Shown piece by piece: positions 37,159-48,189 of a stretch of DNA of 64,000 bases. This DNA is from Paulinella micropora (lineage: Eukaryota; Cercozoa; Imbricatea; Euglyphida; Paulinellidae). A model generated the notes under the pieces. It did not search any database. It was not told where the DNA came from and saw nothing but the letters and a program-made list of their open reading frames with translations. The stretch covers positions 47,671-111,670 of the forward strand of contig WBZZ01003826.1 in the NCBI GenBank assembly GCA_019918135.1, read 5' to 3'. Both the position numbers and the translations under genes were made by a program. Numbering within the stretch: position 1 is the first letter of the stretch; every line of letters begins with the position of its first letter.

Positions 37159-38674
37159 TTAAATCGAGAGGCGGCGCCGCAGGTGGTCCGGCGGGGCCGG
37201 CCGGCCCGGCCTTCTCACTAGCGGGGTCACGAAAGCGCCCGAAGGGCCTGGGACGGGCGGTGGCGGCCTCGGCGGCAGGCCGAGCGCCGGCCGCTGGTCG
37301 ACGCGCCTCACCATGCTGGGCGTGCGGTACGGGTGCATGCGGTGGTTCGGGTCATTGGCGTAGACGTAACCGTACCTCGGGGGCCGCGGCGGTGGCACCT
37401 GTTGCTCGCGCCAGCGCGCCTCGGCGGCGGCCTCCGCGTCCCGGCCGAACGCCACCATCTCCCGCAGCTGTTGCTTGTCCTTCTGGGCCAGGCTCTTGCC
37501 CTTGCGCAGGCGGCTCTTGGCCGCGTCGGCGAAGTGCATCATCTTCTGCAGGGCCGCGTGGTCTCCGCGCGACAGGTTCAGGTTCTTGGGCATCCAGCTC
37601 GGCGCGCGCCACGCGAGCTGGGCCAAACGCAGTTCCTTGGTGAGCTCGTCCTTGCTCGGTTCCTTGGGCTTGTCGGGGCCCTTGAGCATGACCTCCCCGT
37701 CCGGGAGATTGCCAGGGGCCAGCCACGACATGTAGTTGTGTTCGAGCTTGTCCACCCGCTCACTGTAGACCACGCACGCGTGCTTGGTGCCTGTCACTTC
37801 GGGGTCCGTGGCCTGGGCCAAGTGCCGGAAAAACGACTTCTTATCCATCATTTGCCCGTAGTTCTCCCAGAGCGCATTAAGCGTCTTGTGGTTCTTGCTC
37901 AGAAACATTATTGTAAAACTCGTTTGCTCGCGCATGATCGGGGACACGCTCTGACGGCCGGTCAGGTACTGGACTGCCACGAAAATTGAAATGTTGTGCC
38001 TGCACAGAAATCACCAAAAGAGTTAATACGACGCAGTGTGTTGTAGTAAAATCACCTGTAGGTCCCAATAAAATTGCTCATCCATCCATCCTGTGTATTG
38101 AGTATTCCGACGAGGTCATCGAACACCAAGAAGCTCGGTTCGAGGTAGCCTTGCTGCTGATATCGCCGTTTCAAGTTGTCCACGTACTGCACCAGCACGT
38201 CCTTGTTGAAGCCTTCGTACACGCGCACGTGCTCCTCCGAAGCCCAGTGGAACCGATAGGAGTGTTTAAACTAATCACGAGCAACCATGCGTATTTCCTT
38301 TTATGTATTATTATTGTACCTTGGTGCGAACCATGACGAGCCCGAACTGGAACGCCCCCTTTTTGCGTAGGCATATCGAATATAATAACCAGCGAAGAAA
38401 GTGAGTCTTTCCGCGTTCGCTCTTGCCCACCAGCACAAACAGCTGGCCGGCCGTCGGGTCCTTGGGGTAGAAGTACTCCACGTTGCGCGAGAGCTGTTCT
38501 GGGTCCTCCGCCAGCGGTTCTTCTTCCTTCTTTTTCTTCTTTTTCTTCTTTTTCTTGGACTTCTTCTCCTTTTTGTTTCTGGATGTACTCGTCTATCTTT
38601 TCCTCGATCGGCTCTTCTTCCTCCGCGTCGTTTGGCGCTGGCAGAGCGCCCAGCGGGCCGGCATTGTCGTCCAT
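37159..38674 (-). CDS. A32-type packaging ATPase with two spliceosomal introns
   Basis: FtsK/HerA-type ATPase predicted to pump the viral genome into capsids. Exons on the minus strand: 38674-38320, 38270-38056 and 37999-37159. Exon 1 has an acidic/Lys-rich start, then LFVLVGKSERGKTHFLRWLL (Walker A); a frameshift lies in the Lys/Glu codon run near 38540. Exon 2 has SFLVFDDLVG (Walker B). Exon 3 has VAVQYLTGRQSVSPIMREQ (sensor-like region), then a 200-residue Lys- and Pro-rich tail absent from usual 250-300-residue members. The splice junctions keep the frame and restore the ATPase fold. Upstream, ACATATAAAAAAAGG may serve as a TATA box. Confidence 0.8.
38000..38055 (-). other. Spliceosomal intron 2 of packaging ATPase (56 nt)
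   Basis: Minus strand: starts GTGATTTTAC, ends TTTCTGTGCAG, with a branch-point-like GTATTAAC about 30 nt before the end. Its removal joins the frames on both sides (split codon AG|G). Confidence 0.8.
38271..38319 (-). other. Spliceosomal intron 1 of packaging ATPase (49 nt)
   Basis: Minus strand: starts GTACAATAATAATAC, ends GCTCGTGATTAG, with in-frame stops inside. Removal is phase 0 and restores a continuous ATPase frame. Confidence 0.8.
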
Positions 38675-38927
38675 GGCCTTTTTTTATATGTAGTTGAGCG
38701 GCAATTAAATTTTTTTTATTGTCGAGACACGATATACCCCATCCAAGTAGCACGTATAATTATTTGACAGTGTAATGAATATTCGACATCACACGGTGTG
38801 ACCAACACAAAGGGTATGTATCTTAATATAACAACTATTTCGGCAAAAGGTACATGTACCTTTGGAACCAAATTCCCTACAGCGTAGTAGAGAGGAAACG
38901 GAAGAACAAAAGAAATGATGGGAAATC

Positions 38928-38996
38928 AATTGAATTATATTTATTAATTAATTTAAATCAATTAATTAATAAATATAATTAAATTGATTTAACTTA
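38928..38996. repeat. 60-bp AT-rich palindrome
   Basis: CAATTGAATTATATTTATTA pairs with its mirrored copy around a TTTAAA centre, with about two mismatches in 29 bp arms. It is the first feature beyond the last gene of the second viral block. Confidence 0.8.
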
Positions 38997-39014
38997 TCAC
39001 CATATTATAGTATT

Positions 39015-39345
39015 TCATAAAAAATCAACTTGAAGTCACATAGACAACGCTATGACAAACTACCGGAAGCGACAGGAAACCCGTAATTTAGCCTCCATTT
39101 GCTGCTGCAATCCTTTAACTTCAAGTTGTGACTTGAATTTTTTGAAAAAGTGCCACAAAAAATCCAACTTGAAGTCACATAGACAACGCTATGAGAAACT
39201 ACCGGAAACGACAGAAAACCCGTAATTTAGCTTCCATTTGCTGCTGCAAATGATTCTAAAACAAATTTATAAAAAATTTATTGCATAATCATTAAACTTC
39301 AAGTTGTGACTTGAACTTTTTTTTTCAAAAAGTGTCACAGTGTTC
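39015..39345. repeat. Two tandem ~145-bp AT-rich units
   Basis: About 39020-39150 and 39158-39340 share CAACTTGAAGTCACATAGACAACGC and CTTCAAGTTGTGACTTGAA, which are also inverse to each other in part (CAACTTGAAGTCAC/GTGACTTGAA). No gene is seen between 38700 and 39550. Confidence 0.75.
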
Positions 39346-39552
39346 GCGTAAATTCAGAAATGAAATCATCCGATAATCATTAATATTAATGGGGCAACGT
39401 GATTTCCTGCTTTTATTTCAATAAGAATGAAGCAAAAAGCTTTTTACAATTAATTTAACATCAACCGCAAGCTAACATCCAACTGAACTTTGACGTGAAC
39501 CTTCACCTGTACAACAATTTTAACATTAACCGCAAGCTAAAATGATGAAGAA

Positions 39553-42500
39553 TTACCAAAACACATTGGAGAGGACAATCTGGTTGCGGGCACGGGCACG
39601 GGCGCGTTCACTCTCTCGTTCCGCGTCTTGTTGCGCCACCAGCGCATGATACTGAAGAAGTGCCACACTTGGGTCCCTTCGGGGCATGTACGCGTCCCCA
39701 CTCATGCCGCCGCGATTAGAATCAGTCACATGATGCGTATGGCGACGTAGTGGCAACCCAAGAACTATTTTGCGCGTCGACGGCGGCGATAGCGAATCTT
39801 CCGGCGAGCCCCCATCAAGAAGAGAACGGTCTACGTTCACGACTGGGCGCACTTCGTTAGGTAGGCGAAATGAGACTGGGTCGTTAGGTGGGCGCAAAGA
39901 GGCGAGACCGCTGGCAACCGATGTACTCGCCAATTGACGATCTCGACGTGCCCGCATTTGGGTCAGTGTCCGTCTCCTTGTCCTCCTGGTGGACGTCCCT
40001 TGATCGCATCGCCCTCATCGCCTTCCTCGGTTGGTCGTTGATAAGATCATTCCGCGCTCTCCTTAGCTGCACCTCCGTGATCTTCTCCTTCTTTCCACCG
40101 TGATCTCGCGGAGGTTTAGACTGAGTCCCCGCCGCGCTTATGCGGTCAGTCTTCTCCTTACTGTCAACTTCACTCTCCTCTTTCTCAGCTATCGGTGCCC
40201 GATAAGCATCTTTTTGGTCTATGCCAGCCTCCTTGCGGATGGGCGTCACCTCTTTGAAATCATCCTTCATCCGTTTTAACGCCTCCTCAACGGATTCATC
40301 TTCCAGTAAGAAGGGATCATACTTAATCAGCCTTCGTACATTCACAATTTGCACCTTCCCTCTACCCCTGATCTTGTAGTTCAGAGGTCCCGTCTGTTCC
40401 ATGATTTGATACGGTCCATTCCAGTGAGTGAACAGCTTAGAGCTGACTCCCTTCGGGACCTGAGGATGATACAATAGTACAGTATCCCCGACCTGGAATT
40501 TGATCTGATCCAAGTGCGCTTGTCGCACCCCTTCAGCATTAGTCTTTCGGCTCTCCGCCTCTCTATGCGCCCTAACTATTTGCTCCGCCTCCATCTTCAC
40601 TCTAAGTCTCATTCCAAACAACTCATCCGCATCCGCCCAAGTGTCTTTTGGGTGAAGGAGCGAAGTCGGGATATCAGGCTCACGCCCATATACCAGCTGA
40701 TGTGGCGAGATTGAGCTCTTCGAGCCTCCTAATGCCGTAGAGGGTAGACAGTTCATTGCAAACGCAAACGATGGTGCTGCCTCGACCCATGCTCTTTGAT
40801 TCTCCTTCTTCGTGCAATACATCTTTAGCGAGGCTTTGAGGGGTCTGTGTACCCGCTCAATTTTTCCATTTGCTCGCTGGTTATAGGCAGTAACCTATTG
40901 CCATTTCATCCCGTAATACTTAGATAGTTTGTCGATGACCTCGTTATCAAAGTCCGAGCCTCGATCAGAACATATCTTTCTTGGTACCCCGATCTGTGAG
41001 ATGATCCTATCGATCAGCGCTTCGGCCGTCGTCTTGCCGGTAACGTCTTTGACAGGGATGATCCACACATAATCGGTGGCTCTGTCAATAGCCGTAAGGA
41101 GGTATTTGTAAACTTCCTTCGATTCTGGGAAAGGTACCACATGATCAATGTGTATGAACTCAAACATCCCCGCATGAAGAGGAAATTCGCCGATCAGGCC
41201 GAAATTTGCCTTCAGCGGTGTTTTGTTTATCTTGCATGCATCCACCGCCTGATCTATCTCCTCCTTCATCTTTTCCCACCAGAATCGCCTCGCTACAAAC
41301 ATATGAGTTCGTTGTCGACCCGGATGTGCCAAAAGTGGGCAGTTGTGGGCAACGACAAATATAAATCGTCTCAGACTCTCCGGTACCCAAAGAGTCCATT
41401 TGTCCGGCTGTGACGCATAGCGACCATGGAGGCCCTTATACCACAAGAGACCATCTCTCCAGATGAAGGAGATGGGATGATCTTTGATGACGCTTTCGTC
41501 ATCTTAGCTCATCCTGGTTCTGATATAACTGTATGAATTCCTTAAACTCCGGATCTTGAGCCTGTTGTTGCCTCCATGTGGTAGGCGAGGCTATATGGAT
41601 AGTACCATCTTCTAGCCGTACCCCTATCCTCTCCGGGTCCTCGTCTAGATCACTTCTCCGCTCTTGAGGAGGCTCCGCATAAGCTTCCTGCGTCTCCTCT
41701 TCCTCCCTTATGTTCGCCTTCGCATTCTCATGTACCTCATAGGACCACTCAGCGTCCTCCTGGGTATGTAGCTCACAACATATCCCGTGATCCGGGCCTT
41801 GTGGACTGTACCGTAGACCCGTGCGGTCATATCGGACTCCACTCGCCATCCCCATCGCCACGATGTGGCTGACCTCGTACACCTTGTCAGTAGACAAGTC
41901 TTCCATCTCCACCGTGGACACCAGCGCCGATACTTCTGAGTTAAACTCTAGCCTAGAGAGGCTATCAGCGACCACATTTCGCTTCCCCGGTAGATAGACC
42001 ATTGTGAAACCGAAACAAGACAAGAACGCTTTCCACCGCGCCAGCCGTCCCGTCCGTTCATGATTCATCAACCAGAACAGGTTATAATGATCAGTCCTGA
42101 CAATAAATTGAGGTCCTCCCCACAAATACTCTCTGAGCCTCTTGAGGGCCCATACTACCGCTAACGCCTCTCTTTGCCTTGTGCAATAGTTTCTCTCCAC
42201 CGCACACAATTTTCTACTAATAAACATGATCGGGCGTAACTTTTTCTCCTCATCTTCCTGCTGTAATACTGCCCCAATCGCAAACTTAGATGCATCTGTA
42301 TCGACTACGAGTTGTTTCGTGAAGTTGGGCATCATTAACACCAGTCCTCCGTCCTTCGGGCCTTTGTAAATAAGATCTTTGAGCGTATGGAACGCTTGCA
42401 AAGCCTCTTCATCCCACTTCTCAAAGTCTCAAAAATGAATCATTTTCTCCAACTTAGCCCGTGTTGCGCCCCAGTCGGGTATGAACTGGCTATAGTATTG

Positions 42501-42880
42501 CGCCATCGCAAGAAATGAGTGCAATTCAGTGCGGTTCTTCGGTATCGGTCGATTCATAATCTCCTCCCTCTTCTCCTTGGATATCGAGACTCGGTTATGA
42601 GAGATCTCGTACCCTAAATATGTCACACTCGTCTTGGCAAGTTGACACTTCTTCAAATTACACTCCAGGCCAAAAGCTCCGATGCGCCTGAATATATCAG
42701 ACAAATTATCGATATGCTCTTCCATTGCGTTAGAGTATACGATAATGTCATCGATATAGCAAAATGCATATTCTCCCGCCTTCTCATAAAACCTCCGTCT
42801 GTCAGATCATCGTACTGACTGCTCAACACCTTATCTTGCCAGCCCGCCTGCAGCCTGATGCTCATGCACTCCCTAGCCAC
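39553..42880 (-). mobile_element. Ty3/gypsy retrotransposon remnant (pol)
   Basis: Minus strand, in pol order: reverse transcriptase tail with YIDDIIVYS (about 42760), RNase H (LVVDTDASKFAIGAVL, RQREALAVVWALKRLREYL, RTDHYNL, NVVADSLSR; about 42330-41940), integrase zinc region and core (HIDHVVPFPE, AIDRATDY, SDRGSDFDNEVI; about 41446-40895) and a GPF/Y-like chromatin module (VGDTVLLYHPQV, HWNGPYQI; about 40500-40380). At least four frame breaks. Gag, protease and most of RT are missing upstream of 42880, and I found no LTR pair. An old, truncated host insertion. Confidence 0.9.
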
Positions 42881-43019
42881 GCACTTGATGGGGGGCCCAC
42901 CACGTAGCTGTAGGAAGATGCTTTCAACACAAACCTACAACAAAGAAGGGGGGAGGCGGGAGGGGAGGGGGGGGGGGTTGGTTGTAATACTATCAGTGGC
43001 AAGAAAAAGGGGGGGGGAC

Positions 43020-43663
43020 CCAGGGTAGAAAAGCTTGCGCAAATCGGACCCCCCACCCTTGTTGATCATGAAATGCACCCAATATTTCCCCAGGAAGAGC
43101 ATAACCCGAAACCCTTGATGATCAGTGGCCTTGGTGGCCTCGGTCTCCTCAAACATGCTGATGCAAGCCACGTGCACGCGGAAGTCGAAGGGGGGGCGCT
43201 CGATGCTGAAATAGTAGCGCGGGTTGGCCTTGACCACCTTGCTGTGCATTCTAATTTTCAGCCACAAGACAAATATGCCTTCGATTGGCTCTGCCTGCAA
43301 ACAAAAACACATAATATAATGTGTGTGTGTGTGGGGGGGGGGGGGTGGGGGGGGGTGGGGGTGGGGGCGGAGAGATAGAGAGAGAGAGACCATCCCCCAT
43401 GCCTTTTTGGAAAAGTAGGCACGTTGGAGCATGCACGCCAGGCACGCGTGGTAAGCTTTGTAGGAGACGGTGGCGCGGGTATCCACGACCTTGGGCAGGG
43501 CCTGGGGATCGAGCCCCAACATGGCGCACGCTACTGAATCTATATCTGGAAACCCTGCCTCTACCACTCTCTCACTCGCACGCACGATCACCGCCCCTGC
43601 TGCCTTTAGCATTCTTACGTGCTTATGAAATGAGTGGTTGCTGAAATCCGCGGAAATTTTCAT
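43020..43663 (-). CDS. Host-type two-exon gene fragment, unknown function
   Basis: Exon 43663-43391 encodes SADFSNHSFHKHVRMLKAAGAVIVRASERVVEAGFPD; an intron (43295-43390, GT...TTTGCAG, mostly CT/GGGG microsatellite) separates it from exon 43294-43023 (RYYFSIERPPFDFRVHVACISMFEETEAT, FLGKYWVHFMINKGG). I do not recognise the family. The downstream end runs into G-rich low complexity next to the truncated retroelement. Exon-like sequences at 43664-44100 may belong to the same gene. Confidence 0.45.
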
Positions 43664-44105
43664 CTCACCGGTAAATTAAGCCCCGGACTTAACGGAATCA
43701 TTTTCTGAAATGCGCGAATGAAATCTCTCCGCCACATATCATCATTATATGAAGTAGGTAAACGCATTAAATTCTCAAGAATGCTTACGCCCTTATTGTC
43801 TTTCTTTGGTTTGGTGGGGGTGCGTGGTGCATGTTCGGTTTCATGTGAGTGTGGTTTGTAGAGTGTGGTTTTTTTGCTCTCTCTCTTCTCACTCACGGAC
43901 GCTCCGCCCTGTGCCTCAACTGCTCTCTCACAATCTCCCACATTGCATCCACAGTGTCCCAGTAAGGCACATCTGCATCCTGCTCTGGCCAGTCGACGCC
44001 CCACGACTCCAAGTAGTTCATCATTTTCTTGCGCTGACGAGACCGTGCCGCCTTCTCCTTCCTGCTCAGTTCGGGAGTGGCCTTTCGCTCGTTCTTGTCA
44101 GAGAT
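43664..44105 (-). CDS. Exon-like sequences, host type
   Basis: Two protein-like stretches on the minus strand: about 44100-43888 (RQRKKMMNYLESWGVDWPEQDADVPYWDTVDAMWEIVREQ, then stop) and about 43800-43675 (VSILENLMRLPTSYNDDMWRRDFIRAFQKMIPL). The intervening Ser/Thr/Lys-rich frame may be intron or coding. Unknown function. Confidence 0.35.
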
Positions 44106-44299
44106 GGCATGCCAAACACAAGATTTTGTTCAAACGCCACAAAAATATAACAGAAATACAGAAAACAAGCTTGGACACCAGCAGCAAAGCAAAAATAGCA
44201 AGCAGCAAACAACAGGAAAGACATATGACAGACAGAGACAGCACGAAAAGCATAAAAGACAGAACGCAAGATATGCATGGCGCATGTGATTATGGCGTG

Positions 44300-44900
44300 A
44301 GTTCATGAACCCTACCTCTAACCTAAGAGAAAATGCGTTGTATTATGATGTAGCATGTGTAATATGGTCAACGCAATTAGAGGCATTTAAAAAAAAACGA
44401 AATCAGTAAGTGCGCACTGGACCCGACCCCCCCCCCCCCTCCTCCCTCTCACAGAGAAAACGAACACAAAACGCCTCATGCCAAGCATTTGTTAGACCAA
44501 TAGGTTGTATTAATACGGTAACGGACCGATTCATTATGACCCGGCCGGTCTGTAGGATGCGTGTCGGTAGAGCCATCCCTTCAGGACGCGCCGGGCCGTG
44601 TTGTTCTGTGTGCCTTTTCAATAAAGCTTGTGGTACGATGCGATCGTGACTGAGCTTGAACCGGTCCGTGGACGGCTTGCTACCTCTGTGCAGGAACAGT
44701 ATTTAGGTATATGTTCTAACAGGTTATGAAGCCTTGGTTAGCTAAGCTAGAGGACGGTTCCCGCAGTTTGAAAGACTGTAGAGTCTACTTCTGCGAAACC
44801 AAAAACAGCTCGGCATATTGCTGAGGTTTCCCCCGTGTACGGTGAAGACCCTCACCAGTCTCTCACCCGATAGGGCTTTTGCGGTTCGTCCGCGCTAACA
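44300..44900. other. Non-coding, possible LTR or UTR sequence with AATAAA
   Basis: No gene is seen. CTTTTCAATAAAGCTTG at about 44613-44629 could be a polyadenylation site of a solo LTR or a host transcript. Confidence 0.35.
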
Positions 44901-44904
44901 ACTA

Positions 44905-45215
44905 GCTGGTGTGTGTGCGGAAGGCTGCCACTAGCAAACCACTAGCTTACGTGCGGAAGGCTGTACCTAGTGCTAGGTGAGGTGCGGAAGGCTGCACCTA
45001 GAACCACTAGGTGAAGTGCGGAAGGCTGCTCCTAGTGCCACAAGAGCGAGCATAGCTAGACTGTGAGCTACCTAGGAGGCTATTATAGACGATAGCCTGC
45101 CCTGTCACGCAGTGCTAGGACCTCGTTGTGGGTGGGAGACCGAGGGTCTTGCCACAGGTCGTGCCATGAAGACTCAACATGAGTAGTGGACTGTGCGGAA
45201 GGCTGCCACTGCTAC
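44905..45215 (+). repeat. GTGCGGAAGGCTG short interspersed repeats
   Basis: Five copies of GTGCGGAAGGCTG(C/T) at irregular 35-190-bp spacing, each followed by a variant of CCACTAG or ACCTAG. No coding sense. Confidence 0.7.
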
Positions 45216-47031
45216 CCCCCTTATTTAGATATATACCCTCTTTCTTGGCCTTCTTTCTATCTATCTATCTCTATTGATTGTTTTGCCTCTTTAGGTAGAC
45301 TTATCCTTCTTTATAATGCGTAGTCTTACGTTCTATCGCTTGCACAACTCCTTCGCACTTGTATCTACACTACTCATTATTTATCATCTATTCACATACC
45401 CTGCTTTGATATCCTTCTTTACTCTTTTCACCCAATATGGTGTGTGTGAGAGAGAGGTTGTCTCTGTGCGTTCTCTTCTCTAGCCTGAGGTTTGGTTCTT
45501 TTTAGAGTCATGACTGAGGGATTGGGGAGCATTGATATGTGTTTATGTATTATAAATATTAGGTAGTGTCAGGGTGAGCGAGGATTGCTTGCTTGCTTGC
45601 TTGCTTACTTACTTGCTTGCTTGCTTGCCTGCTTACTTGCTTGCTTGCTTGTTTGCTTGCATGCTGGGTTGCTTGCTTGCTTGGTGGGCAAGGGTAGGAT
45701 AATGTCTTTTCGTACATAGAAATGTTACGTCATTTTGCGAGTCATTGGTTGGTATTTTCTCGTAATAACTTTCAGGCATGATGTGCTGTGTGCCTCTATT
45801 GCTATGTTTCTACTGCATCCTGTACTTTGGTTTTATTATTTAATTGTACATGCCTTGATATGATAGTCTGTTGTATCTTTTGCTTTCCACAATCACTGCC
45901 TCAAGCTACTGCTTTTGTGTCTTGTGTCAGTGTGGTATTCACTGTGGGACATGTGTGCTTAAGGTTAGCCAATTACAGCTGTAGTTCTTTGTTTTGGATG
46001 ATTGTTGTCTTGTCTACCCTCACTGAATCATTGTTGTGCTTGCGTGAATAAGGACAACTAACAGTGCTGCTTTACTGTTGTAGTTAGAATAGTATCTTGC
46101 ATGATTGACTACTTACTTGTCTTTGTCATGTACTTACTTGATGGTTTGTTTCTGCTCGTCTGTTTACTTGTATGATTTCTAACTTGTTTGTCTGTTTGTA
46201 TATACATGAATAGCAGAGTAGGTGAGTGAGGTGTTTGCAGATAACTGGACGACTAGACGAAGTTGGGGATGTTAGTAGTTTGGATACTTATGCCCATGCT
46301 TGATCCAGTCTGTATCGTCCATCCGTTTTTGTCACCCACTACATTTCTCCCCTGTGCTACGTTTGATGTACTGTGTACGAGTTATGTAGGGTGGGTGATG
46401 TCTCATGCGACATTGATGTGCGTGACGTTGAACTACTTTGTATTCATTTGTGTAGTCCAATTGTTGTTGCATACTTACATCTTTTGTCTTCGTTTTGTCT
46501 GTCATCTGATGTTTGTCTACACCACATCATTATTCTGCTTTCTCCCTGTTACTGTCTTTCTCTATTGCAGTATGGGGGATCAAGGAATAGGTGCTGTAGT
46601 GGAATGATATTGTGCGAAGTATCGGATGTTAGTTTAGGGTAGCGTAAAGGACAGGTAGAAGTGGCTTGGACATGTGCACGTTGTCGTTATGCCTTTCTAT
46701 CCTGTGATTGTCCTTAGTCTATCATCCATTCTTAACGCATTGTCTTTATGTTTTATCCTTATCCTAGTGCTATGTTTCTATTAAAAAGAATTTTATGTGT
46801 GTGCTGCACATGACAGAGACATAGTCTGTGCCTAGAGATAATGACATTAATTTGGTAATAGACCCTTTGTTGTGATGGCAGAGAGCAAGTATTAGCATAG
46901 TCAGATTGCCCTAGTGCTGAGCTTATCTGTTGTCTCTGAGAGCATTTCATTTCAGTAGGTGGTCTTAGGATTACAGGAACTCTTTCTTCTGTCGTTGCCT
47001 CTCTCTCTCTCTCTCTTTCATATATATAATA

Positions 47032-47062
<31 letters not shown>

Positions 47063-48185
47063 TGTATATATATACACATAGATACATATATTTGTATATA
47101 TATATAATATTAATGCCGTTTTGGAACTATAAACCTATCCACCTAGATTGTATTTGCGATGCTTTGACTGCCCTCATGTTAGTTAATAATTGTGTAATTG
47201 TCGTATATATAAATAACATGTGATCTGATTCATTGTTGCCCTTCTCATCTTAATAATACATATCAGTACCACCATTTGTTGTTTTTGTAGTATATACTTC
47301 TCTCGTGTTGCTGGTGTGTTAGCGCATTGCGTAGGCGGTGGTATATATTACTTGATTCGAACGTATGGTTATTATTATGTACTATTATCCAGCATACCTC
47401 CTATTTACGCAAGTAGGTAGCAGGGGGAGACAACGGCGGGAAAAGAGTATCATAAACATATTAATGTACATAAATACATTAACTACATGCACTTTTGCCC
47501 TTGTCATCACTTATATGTCTGCGTACATGTACATTTTATTATTATATATATTTGCATCTATACCACAGTACATACAATCATTCATATGTGTGTCGTGACA
47601 TGGTGTGTTTGCTTTTGATGATTCGTCCACTTAACCAAACTGCATGCTCACTCCACGCATTTATTCATGCTTAGTTGGTATACATGTTATATATATGTAT
47701 TAATTGTATATGTCAATCATGGGTAATGTACAGGTAAGTTATTCTATAATATGTATAATATCCACCGTATAGATATAGTATTTTCGTTTACATAACGTGT
47801 CATTTGCGTACGTACACGTACATTCATTCGACAATGTATATATACGTATGTTATGCATAGCTATGTACATGTGTATGTCCATATTTATATTGTAGTTATA
47901 TACATATAATAGGTAATTAAATTACGTGTTGTCATTGTACTTTGATATGTTACCTTTTCAAAGTTTATATGCATTCGTTCACGTTATTATACATACACAT
48001 GCATACTGCAGATTATATGTTGATATCACTTTTCTTTGTGTAGTTGTTGGTGTGCAGGGGGAGCTCAATATAAATACCTGTATTCATGCATGGGGTGCAG
48101 GGGGGGTCTCTGTACATCTATTTCTATGCACATTCTCTCTTTGTTTCTTTTGTTTTGTTATAAGGTGAAAGCATATATATATATA
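45216..48185. other. AT-rich stretch without recognisable gene
   Basis: About 3 kb of low-GC DNA. It contains a GCTT tetranucleotide microsatellite (45583-45690), TATA-type microsatellites (47020-47110, 48172-48200) and (CT)n at about 47000. Frames are short, Val/Phe/Cys/Tyr-rich and not protein-like. Confidence 0.6.
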
Positions 48186-48189
48186 AAAT

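Noticed and set aside
44300-44660. Intact LTR partner of the gypsy remnant
   Set aside because: No matching copy is found at the other side of the element.
45216-48185. Coding genes in the AT-rich stretch
   Set aside because: Frames of 60-115 codons lack protein-like composition and overlap microsatellites.
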